From Rebecca billardiae RCC1528 (lineage: Eukaryota; Haptophyta): DNA of 64,000 nucleotides. Below the pieces are notes generated by a model that did no database searches, was not told where the DNA came from, and saw only the letters and a list, made by a program, of their open reading frames with translations. Shown here one piece after another: positions 51,207 to 63,136 of this stretch. The number at the start of each line of letters is the position of its first letter. The first letter of the stretch is position 1. Position numbers and translations under genes: made by a program. The stretch lies in NCBI GenBank assembly GCA_965240325.2, contig OZ251252.1, positions 868,001 to 932,000 of the forward strand. The letters run 5' to 3'.

Positions 51207-53028
51207 ATGCCACGCAAGCGCGACGACGACTCGGACGACGAGGTGGAGCGGCGGCGCAAGAAGCGCACGCGCGAGGTGCGCGCGCCCTCGTGAGCCGCAG
51301 CCGCTGCTGCCGCCGCGCCGCGCGTGCCGCGCGCGCCGAGCCGCGCGCGAGCGCGCGCGCCGGCGGCGGGGGCGGGCGCGCGCGGCACAGCTCGCACCGC
51401 GGCCGCTGCGCGTGCGCGGCGCGCGCGTGCGCACGCGCGCGCGCGGCGCCGCGCGGCCGCCGCTCGCCGCCGGCGTGCGGCGCGCTTGGAGGCTGTCCGC
51501 ACGGCGGCCGCGGCCGCGGCGGCGGCGGCGGCGCGCGGCGCGCGGCGCGCGCGCGGCGAGTGTGGCGCGTGGGCTCGTGCCGCGCTGCCGCCCGCGCTCA
51601 CGCCCAGCCGCATCCGCCCATGCGCGTGCTCGCCCCCGCGCCGCTGCTCGTGCGCCATTGCTCCCGCCGCCGCCGCCGCGCCGCACCGCGCCGCCGCGCC
51701 GCGCCGCCGCGCCGCGCCCGCGCGCCGCCGCGCCACGCAGCGCCGTCGCGACGACTCGGGCGGCTCGGACGACGGCGGCAGCGGCGACGACGAGCGGCGG
51801 CGCTCGCGCAAGGCCCGCTCGCGCCGCCGCCGCGACGACGGCTCGGACGACGACTCGGACGACGGCGGCCGCGAGCGCCGTCGCTCGCGCCGCCGCGATC
51901 GCGACGACGGCGGCGGCGACCGGGGCCGCCGCCGCTCCGCCGACGCGGACTCGGACGCGGAGGGGCGCGAGCGGCGGCCCCCGCCGCCGGCGGGTGGCGG
52001 GGCTGGCGCGTACCGCGGGCGCTCGCCCTCGCCGCCGCCGCGCGACCGCGCGCCGCCGCCCCCGCCGCGCGACGGCGGTGGCTACGGCGGGCCGGCGCGC
52101 GGTGGCATGCACCCGGGGGGCGCGGCGCCGCTGCCGTCCGCGCCGCCGCCGCCGCCCGGCGGGTACGGTGGCGGCGGGCTGGGCGGTGGGGGCGGGTACG
52201 GCGGCGGCGGCGCGTACGGCGGCGGCGGCGGCTACGGCGGCCCGCCCGGCGGCGCGCCCGCGTACGGCGGCGGCGGTTACGGCGGTTACGGCGGCGGCGA
52301 CGGTTACGGCGGCGGTTACGGCGGCGGCGGGTATGGCAGCGGCGGCGGCGGCGGATACGGCGGCGGCGGCTACGGTAGCGGCGGCGGCGGCGGCGGTGGG
52401 CCGGAGGAGTGCCGCGACTTCAAGGTGCGCCCGCGCCGCGGCGCGCGCACGCGCGCGTGCGCGCGCCTGCCCGCTGCGCGGCCGCCCTCGGCCGTGCGCG
52501 CGCCCCAGCGGCCGCCGCGCGGCTCCGGCCCAGCCGCGCGCCGCCGCGCGCCGCGTGCCCCGCCCCGCCCGGGCTCACACGCACGAAGCCCGGCCCCGCG
52601 CCGCCGACCGCCTCGCCCGTCGCGGCGCAGATGGGCCGGTGCCAGCGCGGCAGCAGCTGTCGTTTCTCCCACGCCGGCGCGCCGCCCGGCGGCGGCGGCG
52701 GCGGCGGCGGGCCGCGTGCTCCGCTCGGTGGCGGCGGTGGCGGCGGCGGTGGCGGCGCGGCGGGCGAGCCCCCGCTGTGCTTCGACTATCAGCGCGGGCG
52801 CTGCCACCGCGGCGACCTCTGCCGCTTCCGCCACGTCGAGAACTCGGGTGCGCGCGTGCGCGCGTGCGGTGCGTGCGCGCTGCCGGCTGCGCGCTCGGCG
52901 GCGGGGCGGCGCGTGCGCGTGGGCGCGCGTGTGAGTGTGCCGCGCCGCCCTCGCGCAAGCTCACCGCCCCTCCGCCTCGCGCCCGGCGCGCGTGCGTGCG
53001 CTCCGATTGGCGTCGGCGCCGCCGAGTA

Positions 53029-53064
<36 letters not shown>

Positions 53065-53255
53065 TTTTTTGGTGACGATGACAGCGGCCGTGGGCGCGGC
53101 GGCGGCGGGCGCGGCGGCGGGCCGCCGGACGTGCCGTTGCCGCCGCCGCCGCCGCCGCAGCCCGCGGACGGCGACGGCGGCCTGCCGCCGCCGTCCGAGC
53201 TGCCGCCCAACCCCGCGCGCGAGGACGGCAGCGCCGACGGCGGCGGCGGCGCGCC

Positions 53256-53299
<44 letters not shown>

Positions 53300-53388
53300 A
53301 GGAGGGCGAGGGCGGCGCCGCCGGCTTTGCTCTGCTCGACGAGGATGAGGAGGAGCCCGCGGACGAGGACAACTTCCGCCGGCGCTGA
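51207..53388 (+). CDS. CCCH zinc-finger RNA-binding protein with RD/RS and YGG-rich regions
   Basis: Four exons, 51207-51275, 51741-52424, 52631-52847 and 53030-53388, join in phase to 442 residues. The N terminus is a charged RD/RS-like region (MPRKRDDDSDDEVERRRKK, then RRRSRKARSRRRRDD). It is followed by Pro-rich sequence and a long Gly-Tyr low-complexity stretch (GGYGGGG type) of the kind that drives condensate formation. Two CCCH fingers follow, each C-x7-C-x5-C-x3-H: ECRDFK|MGRCQRGSSCRFSH, split by intron 2, and LCFDYQRGRCHRGDLCRFRH. The C-terminal exon is Gly-rich and ends acidic (LLDEDEEEPADEDNFRRR). Such proteins bind RNA in splicing or mRNA processing. The first intron is 465 bp; the last acceptor is TAG. 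The exon 4 frame restores an open end, supporting the model. Confidence 0.82.
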
Positions 53389-54727
53389 GCTGGGTGGGTG
53401 GGAGTGGCGCTGTGGGCGCAAGGCGGGGGCGGGCGCCGCGTGCGAGAGCGAGCCGCCGGGCCGCCGGCACGCGGCGTGCCGCTCCGGACCCCGGGCTGCA
53501 GCCGGCTACGGCGCTGCAGCAAGTGGCTGCGCCGCCAACGGCTGCGCAGGCTTGCCCGCCCTGGCCGCACGCGGCCGGCTCGTCCGTTGGCGGCGCAGAC
53601 CGGGCCGCCGATCGATGCTTCGCCGGTCGGCCGCGCGCGCCGGTCGGTCGGTCACGGCCGGCGCCTCGCCCTCTGCCGCCTGGCCGCCGCGCTGGCAGCG
53701 GCATGCACTCACTACTCAGATGCAGAGTGCCGGCTTCGTCGGGGCTTGCCGCCCGCCAAGGCGCCAGCCCGGAGCCCCGCGCCGGGTCTGAGGCGCGCCC
53801 GGGCCGGGCCCGGCGGCGCGGCCGGCCATTTCCTGAGGGCGTGCTGCGGCTGACGAGACAGCTCCTGTCGCGTCCATCCGCGCGGCGCGCGCGTTCCGCG
53901 CGCGCGCTAGTTTATTCGTGCCACGCGCCGACGCCGCGGCCGGGGCGCCGCCCGGTCTAACAGTTTCGTAACGTCGTCATCATCATCAGCAGACATCATC
54001 ACATCGCACGCGGCGCCACGGCGGTATTGATGATCATGATGATAATTGAACTCGCTCGGCCGAGCGCGCGAGCCTATATATATATAAAATAAATATTAGT
54101 ATTATTATTATTATTGATGATAATTATTATATATATTATAATAATACTACTTATTAATATATTTTATATAATATATAGTTCCGGCGGGATCAGCAGACGT
54201 GAGACGATCGGTAACTCAGCTGTCTCCGATAGGCGATTAGCGATAGTGCTGGCTGTAGCCTGTTTGACTTTATTAATATTAATATAGTAGTCTGTACGTA
54301 CAATCCGTCAAATACGATGATACTGTACTGCTGCTGTCCGATATATCGGTCGTCGTCCTGCGAGTGGCCCAGTAGAGTCGTGTCGTATCGTTACTCGCAC
54401 GAGCGGCGCCGCAGGGCCTGGCAGGCCAGAACCGTCGGACCGTCCCGGCACGGCCACGCGCCCGCACCCGGGTGCCCGCGGGTCAGCGCGGACGGGCGGC
54501 CGCGGCGCCGCACAGTGCGCGTGGCTCGACAGAGCTGGCTGGCACGCCGCGGCGCGTGAGAAACTAGGCGCGGCCGGTGGCTCCGCGGGCTCGCTGAGCC
54601 TCGCGCGACCGGGAGGGGCGTGCGCAGAAGGAGCACCCGCGCGTGTAGTACGCCGCCGGGTGGCGGCGGCTCTGAGTGCGCTGAGTGCTGAGCGCTCTGA
54701 CGGTCTGCGAGAGGGCGGCGCGGCGGC
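53389..54727. other. Intergenic region with an AT-rich block
   Basis: 1.34 kb between convergent genes. Bases about 54060-54180 are almost pure A/T (TATATATAAAATAAATATTA type), sharply distinct from both sides. No gene is recognised. Confidence 0.65.
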
Positions 54728-55204
54728 TCAGGCGCCGCCGATGAGGTGGTGCGGGCCGAGCACGAGGTTGAGGTGGCTGCCCATCACCACGCCGCAGCTC
54801 TCGAGGCTCGCGCCCTCGTCGAGCACCTTCCCGTCGAAGATGAGCCGCTGCACGTCCTCGTCGATCCCCTCGGCAAAGTGGATCTTGGACATGACGGCGT
54901 GGACCGAGTCGGTGGCCTGCACGCGGAGGGAGACGGTCTTGCCGGTGGGGCGGTCGATGGTGATGTCCATGCCCGAGACGGCGTGCGGGCCGAGCACCAG
55001 GCTCAGGTGGTCGCCCTCGTGCACGCCGTAGTCGGCGAGCGTGTGGCTGTCGTCGAGCACCTTGCCGCCAAAGATGAGCCGCTGCGTGTCGTCGTCGGGG
55101 CCGGCGAGGTCGTGGATGCGCCGCTTGACGCCGGCAACCGCGTCGGTGGGCTGCACCCACAGCTCGAGCGTCGCGCCCGTCGGCCTGTCCACGGTGATCT
55201 TCAT
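54728..55204 (-). CDS. Tandem ubiquitin-like protein (two UBL domains)
   Basis: 158 residues from the ATG at 55204. Two ubiquitin-fold repeats follow each other: MKITVDRPTGATLELWVQPTD with QRLIFGGKVLDDSHTLADYGV and LSLVLG, then MDITIDRPTGKTVSLRVQATD with QRLIFDGKVLDEGASLESCGV and LNLVLG. The beta-grasp pattern and the IF-x-GK-x-L block are clear. Neither repeat has the LRLRGG tail; the protein instead ends HHLIGGA, with a Gly-Gly one residue before the end but displaced. It is therefore either a non-conjugated UBL dimer (like ISG15 or FUBI-type arrangements in outline) or a divergent modifier. A longer upstream frame (to 55345) is open but looks like UTR. Confidence 0.85.
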   Translation of the reverse strand: MKITVDRPTGATLELWVQPTDAVAGVKRRIHDLAGPDDDTQRLIFGGKVLDDSHTLADYGVHEGDHLSLVLGPHAVSGMDITIDRPTGKTVSLRVQATDSVHAVMSKIHFAEGIDEDVQRLIFDGKVLDEGASLESCGVVMGSHLNLVLGPHHLIGGA

Positions 55205-55654
55205 CTGCTCGGGCGGTCGGGGGTTGCGGTGTTGTGAGGCTGGGCGTGCGCGGCCGGGTCTGCGCTTTTCGCGTGTTCTCGCGTGCGCGAGAGCTGATTG
55301 GCCGGCGTCGGGATGGCCCAACCAGGGCCCAGCTCCATCCGCCAATCAGCGCGCGACAAACTGCCTTGGCCTGCTTGCCGCTGACGAAGCGAGCCAGTGA
55401 TTTACGGCTACCTCGGTGAGTATCTCCCTTGCTTGAAGCCTGGAACGGGGGTTGACCTATGAGCGGGCTCCACCCACTTTACCCGCGGCCGGCCTTGGAA
55501 ATAATGAAAGTGTGGTAAGTAAGTGCCGAGCGGGATGTCTGCTCATATGACGAACACATCCTCGCCGGCCAAGGCCCGCGTGCAGCGCGCCGCCACCGGC
55601 ACCGCGCTGCGCCGCTGCGGGACGCGGACGGCGTGCGCAGGCCGTGCGTGCGCC
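55205..55654. other. Intergenic spacer
   Basis: 450 bp between two minus-strand genes. It should contain the UBL promoter. CCAATCAG-type sequence and its complement (GCTGATTGG near 55290 and CCAATCAGC near 55342) form an inverted CCAAT pair. No gene is seen. Confidence 0.5.
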
Positions 55655-57316
55655 TCAGAACGGCGGCGGTGGCAGAGGCGGCGGCCCGGCCGTGCGCGCG
55701 GCCTTGTGGGCGCCAAACGCGCCGCCCGCGCCATCGAGCCCCACGCCGTCGCCCTCCTCCCCGCCGCCCTCCTCCTCGCCCTCGCCCTCGCCACCGCCGC
55801 CGCCGCCCTTGGGCGCGCCGCCGCCGCCGCGCTTGGCGCCCGCCTGCGCCTTGAACTTGCCCACGCGCTCGATCGAGTGCCGGTACGGCGCGCTCGGGTC
55901 GAGGCGCGCGCGCCCGGCGGCGAGCTCGTCGGCGGAGGGCAGCGGCGCCTCGCAGTAGCGGGAGAGGTGCGCGCCGCGGTAGCCCTCCCTGCGCCCGCCG
56001 CCGCCGCCGCCGCCGCCGCCGCTCGCGGCGCCGCCGCCCGGCCCGGCGGCGGCGGCGGCGCCGGCGGCTGCCACGCCCGCGCCGCCACCGCCGTGCAGCA
56101 GCGCCGGCGGCGGCGGCGGCAGCGGCGGCAGCGGCGGCAGCGGCGGCGGCGGCAGCCCCGCGAGCACCCCGCCCGCCTCCGCGCCGGCACCACCGCCAGC
56201 CCCGCCCGCCAGCCCCGCGCGCGCCAGCAGCGCCATCGCCTTCTTCTTGCGCCGCACGTCGCGCTTGCGCTTCTGCACGAACCACTCGTGTACTTTCTCT
56301 GGCGGCAGGCCAGTCTGTAGCGCGAGCGCGCGCTGCGCGGGCGGCGTCGGGTGCGGCGCGGCGATGAAGGCGCCGAGCAGCACCGCGCCCACGATGCGCT
56401 CGTCCATCTCCGACTGCTTCTGGCTGCGGCGCGCACACAGCACACCACGGCCGCGGGCACGCACGGGCACGCACACACGGGCGCACGCGCGCACACACAC
56501 GCGCACACACGCACACACACACGCACACACACGCACACACACACACGCACGCACGCACACACACACACACACACGCACGCACGCACGCACGCACGCACAC
56601 ACGCACGCACACACACACGCACACGCACACACACACACACACGCACGCACGCACGCACACACGCACGCACACACACACACGCGCACACGGGCACGCACGC
56701 GCGGCGGCGGCGGCGGCGGACGCGGCGGCGGGCAGCGCGCATCTCATGAGCCCGCCGCCGCGCACGCCGCGTGCGCACGCGCGGCTCTCGGCGCCTCGCG
56801 CGCGCGCGGCGCGCCAACGCACGCGAGCTTGCGCCCCATCTCCTGGAGTTCACGGCCCAGCCCGTCCGCGCGCCGCTCGAGCGCCTTGGCCTCGCGCGGC
56901 GTGAGCACGGCGGCGGCGCGGCTGCCGCCGCTGCCCGACCGGGCGCCGCCGAGCTTGGTGCCGCCCGGCGCGCGCGCGCGCTTGGTGGGCGTGGTGGCTG
57001 CGGCGGCCGTGGGCGGCGCCGCCGCCAGCGCCACCGTGCCACCGCCCGCGCTCGCCAAGCCCGCGGCCGCCGCCGCGTGCGCGGCGCCGGCGGCGGCGCC
57101 GGGCGGCCGGGATGCAAGCACGTCGTTGGACAGCGACGCGAGGTCGGTGAAGTGCGCGCTCGGCGGCGCGAGCGCGGGGTCGGCGGCGGGGAGCGTGGGG
57201 AGCATGGGCGCGCTCGAGAGCGCCGCGTGCGCGCCGAGCGGCGCGCACGCGCCCATGCCGCCGCCGCCGCCGCCCAGCCCCGAGTGGTGCGCGCCGCCGT
57301 CGCCCAATGGCTCCAT
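55655..57316 (-). CDS. Divergent homeodomain-like protein
   Basis: Exon 1 57316-56823 and exon 2 56423-55655 join in phase (intron 399 bp, GTGCGT...CGCAG) to 420 residues. Exon 1 is Ala/Gly-rich with a basic [13 protein letters not shown] stretch (possible NLS) and a helical end [25 protein letters not shown]. The junction leads into [21 protein letters not shown], then [34 protein letters not shown]. This resembles homeodomain helices 1-3, but the position normally Asn51 is Gln and position 50 is Val (WFVQKRKR for WFQNRRxR). The rest is low complexity, with one [26 protein letters not shown] block. A nuclear regulator is likely, with DNA specificity uncertain. Confidence 0.65.
56458..56702. 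repeat. (CA)n/(CGCA)n repeat filling the intron
   Basis: About 245 bp of CACACACGCACGCA-type sequence occupies most of the single intron of the homeodomain-like gene, ending near its acceptor side. Confidence 0.95.
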
Positions 57317-57512
57317 TGCTGCTGCCGCGAGAGGGCGCCGCCCCCTGCCGCCGCGCAGCCGCGCTTCGTCAACGCGGCGATCGCGCGCCGAGAGTCCGGG
57401 AGCGTTGCCGGCGCTTGCGCACCCGGACTGAGGACGGCGCCTTGCTCGGTGGGGCAGGGAGGTCGCCGCCAGCGTGCGAGACGCTGCGCCTTGACGCGCG
57501 CCCCGCGGAGCC
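57317..57512. promoter_or_regulatory. Probable shared promoter, homeodomain-like / HECT ligase pair
   Basis: 196 bp separate the divergent start codons. It contains AGAGTCCGGGAG and CACCCGGACT, an inverted pair of the CCCGGACT octamer (57389-57427) that could be a bidirectional control site. Confidence 0.4.
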
Positions 57513-58238
57513 ATGCCGCGCGGCGAGTCGTCGCGGCCGAAGCACGAGCTGGTGCGCGCCGCGCGCGCGCGCGGGGCCGACGGCCCCGCGCCCGCTCCCG
57601 CGCCCAGCGCCGCCTCGGCACGCCGCGCGCGCGCCGACCGCCGTCGCGGCCGCGCCGCTCGGCCGCGGCGCCGTGCGCGGCGCGGGGCGGCGCCGCGCGC
57701 GCCGCCGCTCGGCGGCCGCTCGCCGCCCCGCGCCGCCCCGCGCGCGTGCGCGCGCGGCACAACCGCGCCCCACGCCCACCCACGCCCCCCCACCCCGCGC
57801 CGCAGACCGCCTCCGAACGTTTCGTCCTGGGCGCCATTGTGCGCAGCGGCCGCGATGACAGCGCTTTGCTGACCGCCCTCGCGCGGATCTCGGCGGCGGA
57901 GATTGAGCGGGTGCGCGCGCGGGCGCGGCCGCGCGGCGTGGCGGCGGGCGGCGTCGTCGCGGGCGCGCGCCGTGCGTGCCGCCGCGGCGCGGCGCCCGCC
58001 GGAGAGCTCGCCTCTGCGCGGCCGCGCGGCGCGGTGCGAGCGCGCCGCCGCGCGCGGCCGCGCCGCGCGCTGACGCCGCGCCGCCGCGCGCGCCGCCCGC
58101 CCCCCGTGCGCGCACGGCGCAGGTCGACCTGCACCAGTGGGGCCCGGCGTTCGCAGCGATGGACGCGCGACTGCGCCGCGCCGCCGCGCCGGACAGCCCG
58201 CTGCTGATTGCGCCGCCGCCGCCGCCGCTGCCCGACGC

Positions 58239-58286
<48 letters not shown>

Positions 58287-58859
58287 GGCAGCCGCCGCCG
58301 CCGCCGCCACCGCGCCCGCGGGGGCGTCGGCGCACGGCGGTGCGCCGGCGCCCGCGCCGGCGCCGGCCGCCCTCGCGCCCGCCCACGACACACTCGACCC
58401 CGCCGCGCCGCACACCCCACAACCAACCGCCGGCGGCGGCGCGGCCGCCGCCGCCGCGGCCGCCGGCTTAGCCGCGGCGCCGGCGGCGGACGCGGCCGCG
58501 GCGCCGCGCTCGCTGCCTGTCGACTCGGCGCTGTTCGCCGAGCTGGTGCTGCAGTGCCTGCGCGTGAGCGCCGTGCTGCTCGAGCACTGCGCATCCACGC
58601 GCCACCTCTACCCCTCGCTCCAGGTGTGCCGCGCGCCCGCGCCACCGCCCGCGCCCGCGCCCGCGCCACCGCCCGCGCCCGCGCCCGCGCCACCGCCCGC
58701 GCCCGCGCCCGCCGCCGCAGCGGCCGCCGCGCCCGCCGCCGCCGCCGCCTCACCGCCCGCCCGTCCGTTGCGCGTGTGTGCGCCCGCGCTCGCCCCGTCC
58801 TCGCGGCCGTCCGCGCGGCACACCGGCCACGCTCGCTGCCGCGCCCCTTCGCGCGCGTT

Positions 58860-58901
<42 letters not shown>

Positions 58902-60142
58902 GTGCCGCGTGCGCCGCGCGCCGCGCGCCGCGCGCCGTGCAGTGCGTGAGCGCGCTGCTGGGCTCGGGGCACCACGCGCTGCAGGAGGCGTGCCTGCAGC
59001 TCCTCGTCACGCTCTCGCGCCGCACCTCCGGCGGCGGCGGCAGCGGCAGCGGCGGCGGCAGCGCGCGCGGAGGCGCACTTCTCGCCTCAGACCCGCAGCT
59101 GCTGGCGCGGCTGGCGGCCATTGCGCGCCCGTGGCCGGCCGCCGCCGCCGCCGCCGCGGTGGGCGCGGGCGCGGGCGGGCACGGCGGTGGTGCCGCGGCG
59201 GGGGCGGGCCGCGGGCACGCGCGTGACGCCGCGGGCGCCCCACCAGGCGGCGCCGCGGGCGAGACTCTCCTGTCGCTCTGCGCGCCCGACGCCGACGCCG
59301 ACGACGCCGCCGGCGCCGCCGGCGCGCCGCGCGGCGGCGCGGGCGGCGGCGCGGCGGCGGGCGGCGGCGGCTCTGCGGAGCGCGCCGCGCCGCGCGCCGC
59401 GCTCGCGTGCACGCTCGTGCGCCCGCGCGCCGGCGCACCCGGCGGCGCCGCCGGGCCCGCGCCGCCGCCGCCGCCGCCCGCCGCCGCGACGCGCGCGTCC
59501 GCGCGCGCGGCCGCGCGCGCCGACGGCGGCGGCGGCTCTCCGATGGACATTGACGGTGGCGGCGCGGGCGCGGACGGCGCGGACGGCGCGGGCGCGGCGC
59601 GCGGCGCGGTGCTCGTGTGCGCGGACGCGACGGCGGCGGTGCCGCTCGCGCGCACGCCGCCGCCGCCGGGCACGCGCCCGCACCCGCGCCGCCCGCTCGG
59701 CCCGCCGCTGGCTGCGGAGCGCGGCGCGCTGCGCGGCGCGCTGCGCGCGGCGTGCGCGCTCGCGCGCGCGCCGTGCGCGCCCGCGCCGCCGCCGCCCGCC
59801 GAGGCGGCGGCGGCGGCGGCGGCGCGCGCCACGCTGCTCGGCGCCGGTGCCGACGGCGCTGGCGGCTCGGCCGCGCCGGGCCCGCTCGTCGTCGTGCTGC
59901 TGCGGCGCGCGGCGCACGGCGGCGGCGCGGCGGACGGCGGCGGCGCGGCGCACGGCGGCGGCGCGGCGGACGGCGGCGGCGCGGCGCACGGCGGCGGCGC
60001 GGCGGACGGCGGCGGCGCGGCGGACGGCGGCGCGATGGACGACGACGACGACGGCGGCGGTACTGGCGGCAGCGGCGGCGTGGCCGGGATGCCGGCGCTG
60101 TCGGCCGCACACGCGGCGACGGCGGCGGCGCTCGCGCGCGCC

Positions 60143-60173
<31 letters not shown>

Positions 60174-61074
60174 TCGCGCCGCCACCGCCGACGCCGCGCG
60201 CGCCGTCGTCGCGCGGTGGCGCGGGCGCGGGCGCGGGCGCGGGCGCCGACGTCGGCGGTGGCGAGTGCGCGGCGCTCTTCGAAGCGTACGTGCGGCTGTG
60301 GCGCGGCGCGGAGGCGCGCGCGCGCGAGTGCCGCGTGGGCCACGGCTGCGCGCGGCTGCTCGCGCTCACCGCGCTCGCGCAGTGCGCGCCCGACAGCGAC
60401 GCGCTGCGCGGCGCGTTGCTCGGAGTCGGCGGCGCCGCCGCCGACGGCGACGGCGGCGGCGGCGGCGCGCACGCCGACGCGCTGGCCGAGGCGGTGGCGC
60501 TGCTCGGCGCGGACTGGGCGCTGCTGCGGTGCAAGCTGGGGCGGCACGCGTGCCACCTCCTCGCCGCGCTGCTCGCCGATCGGCGCGCGGCGGTCGCGGC
60601 GGTCGGCGCCGCGCTCGGCGGTGGCTCGGAGTGGGCTGCGGCGGCGCTGGGCGGCGCGGCGGGCGCGCGGCCGGCGGGTGGCGGCGCGGCCGCCGCTTCG
60701 CCGCCCGCGCTCAGCGCCGCGTCGGCCGTGGGCGCGCTGCACTCGCTGCTCGGCGTGGCGGAGCCGCACGGCGCGCTCAGCTCGGCGCTGCGCCGCGGCT
60801 GCGCCGCGCTCGCCGAGGCTGCGGCGGCGCCGGCGTCCGCCGCGGCGGCCTCGGCGCCCGGCCCGGCGTGCGCGGCGGCGGCGACGGCGCCGCCGCAGCC
60901 GCACCCGGCGCCGCCCGCGGCGCACTCGCTCCTCGACGCGCTGCTGCAGCTCGTCTGGTCGGTGGCGGGCACGCACGCGGGCGCGACCGCGCTCGTCGGC
61001 GCGGGCGTGCTCCCCGCGCTGCTGCCGCTGCTGCAGCCGCCCGCGGCGCGCGGCGGCGGCGGCGCGGCCGGCTC

Positions 61075-61105
<31 letters not shown>

Positions 61106-61281
61106 GCGGCGGCGCATGCCCCCGTGCACGGCGGCGCGGCGGACGTGGCGCGCGGGCGCGACGCGCGCGACTCGCTCGCCGCGCGCACCGTGCGCGTCGT
61201 CGAGGCGCTGCTCGAGGCGTCGGCCGGCGCGGGCGCGGCCGAGCGCGCGGCGGCGGGCGGCGGCGGCCTCGGCGGCGCGCT

Positions 61282-61314
<33 letters not shown>

Positions 61315-63103
61315 CGCGGCGGCCATTCTGGTCGAGCTGTCGGGCGCGGAGCTGCTGGTGGCGCGCGTCGGCGCGGAGGTGGCGCTGTGCGAGGCGGCGT
61401 ACGAGGCGCTGTGCGACGCGGCCGAGGCGGGCGCGCCGGCCGCGCCGCCGGCGGCGGGCGGCGCGCCGAGCGCCGCGCCGCCCGCCGCCGCGCCGCCGCG
61501 GCCGGCGGGCGGCGGCGCGGGCGCGCCCGCGCCCGCGCCGCCGCCCGGCGCCGGCGGCGCGCGCGCGCCCATCGTCGCGCCCTCCAAGCGCTCGCTCCTG
61601 CGCGGCCTGCTGCGCACGCTCGGGCTCGCCGTGCACGCGGCGGGCGCGACGCGCGCCGTGCGCGCCGCCGCGGGCAGCGCCGAGCTCGCGGCCGCGCTGC
61701 GCTGTCTGCTCGCCAGGCCCAGGTGCGGGGCGTGCGTGCGCCCGAGCGTGCGCCGTGCACGCGCGCCCGCGTTGGCTTGACGCGCGCGTGCCCCGGTTCG
61801 CCCTGTCGGCGCGCGCACCTGTGCCGCTGTGCGTGTGCGTGCGCGTGCGTGCGCGTGCGTGCGTGCGCGTGTGTGCGTGCGCGCAGCTACTACGGCCCGC
61901 CGCTGTTTGCGATCGCGGCGTCGCTGCTGTGCGACCTGCTGCACAACGACCCGCTCGCCTTCCCCGCGCTGCACGCGGCGGGCGTGAGCGAGGCCGTGCT
62001 CGACGTCATCCACGCGCACGTGCCGCGCACGGACCCCAGCCCTGACCCCAACCCCAACCCGAACCCGACCCCGAACCCACCACCCGGCGCGCCCGCGGCG
62101 GCCGGCGGCGGCGGCGGCGGCGGCGGCGGTACCGCGGCGCAGGCGCCACCGGCCGCCGCGGGCGCGCCGGCTGGCGGCGAGGGCGGCGCGCGCGCGATGG
62201 ACGTGGACGCGCCCGCGGCGCCCGCGCCCGCGCCGCGCCTCCGCCACCTCCGCGGCGCGCCCGCCGAGGCCATCCCGCCCTCGACCGAGGCGGTGTGCGC
62301 GGTGCCGTCCGTGCTGTCCGCGCTGTGCCTGCACGCGGACGGGCTGCGCGTCGTGGTGGCGCGCAGGCCGGTGCACGCCGTGTGCGCGCTGCTCCGCGCG
62401 CCGCAGATGCGCAAAGTGATGCAGGTGCGCGCGGCAGCGGGCGTGCGAGCGCGCGCGCGCGAGCCGTGCGGCCGCGGCGCTCACGCGCGGCCGCCGCCTT
62501 GCGCTTGCTGTGCGCGCGCGCGCGCGCGCGTGCGCGTGCGCCGCTGCGTGCCGCGGCGCGTGCAGGGCGCGGTGCCGCAGCTCCTCGGCTCTGCGGTGGA
62601 CGAGCTGGTCAGGCACGTGCCCGCGCTGCGGCCGCAGGCGGCGCAGGCGCTGCTCGGGGACGGTGCAGGCGCTCGAGGCGGAGGGCGCGGCGCTTGGGGA
62701 CTCGGCGGCGGAGGCGGAGGCGGCGGAGGCGGGCGGCGCGCCGGCGGTGGCGGGTGCGGCGGCGCCAGGCTCGACCGCGGGTGCGGGTGCGGCGGCGGCG
62801 GACGCGCCCGCCGCCGCCGCCGCCGGCGCCGCGGCGTCTGCGGAGGAACCCCCCCTGGGCGTGGGCTGCGCGGTGATGGTGGTGGGTCTGACGCACACGG
62901 CGCACGCGCACTTCAACTCGCGCGTCGGCTCGATCGTCGCCGCAGACCCGCCGCCGCTCGGCGGCGGCGGCGGCGGCGGCGCGGCGCACGCCGCCGCGCC
63001 GGCCGCCGCCGGCGGCGGCGGCGGCGGCGGCGCGTCGGCGCCGTCCGCATCGGCGGCCGCGCCGGCGGCGCGCGTCGGCGGCGCGGCGCCCGCGCCGGCG
63101 CCC

Positions 63104-63136
<33 letters not shown>

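Noticed and set aside
62663-62668. GTGCAG as a six-base intron to fix the HECT ligase frame
   Set aside because: Far below any workable intron length and removal of six bases would not shift the frame.
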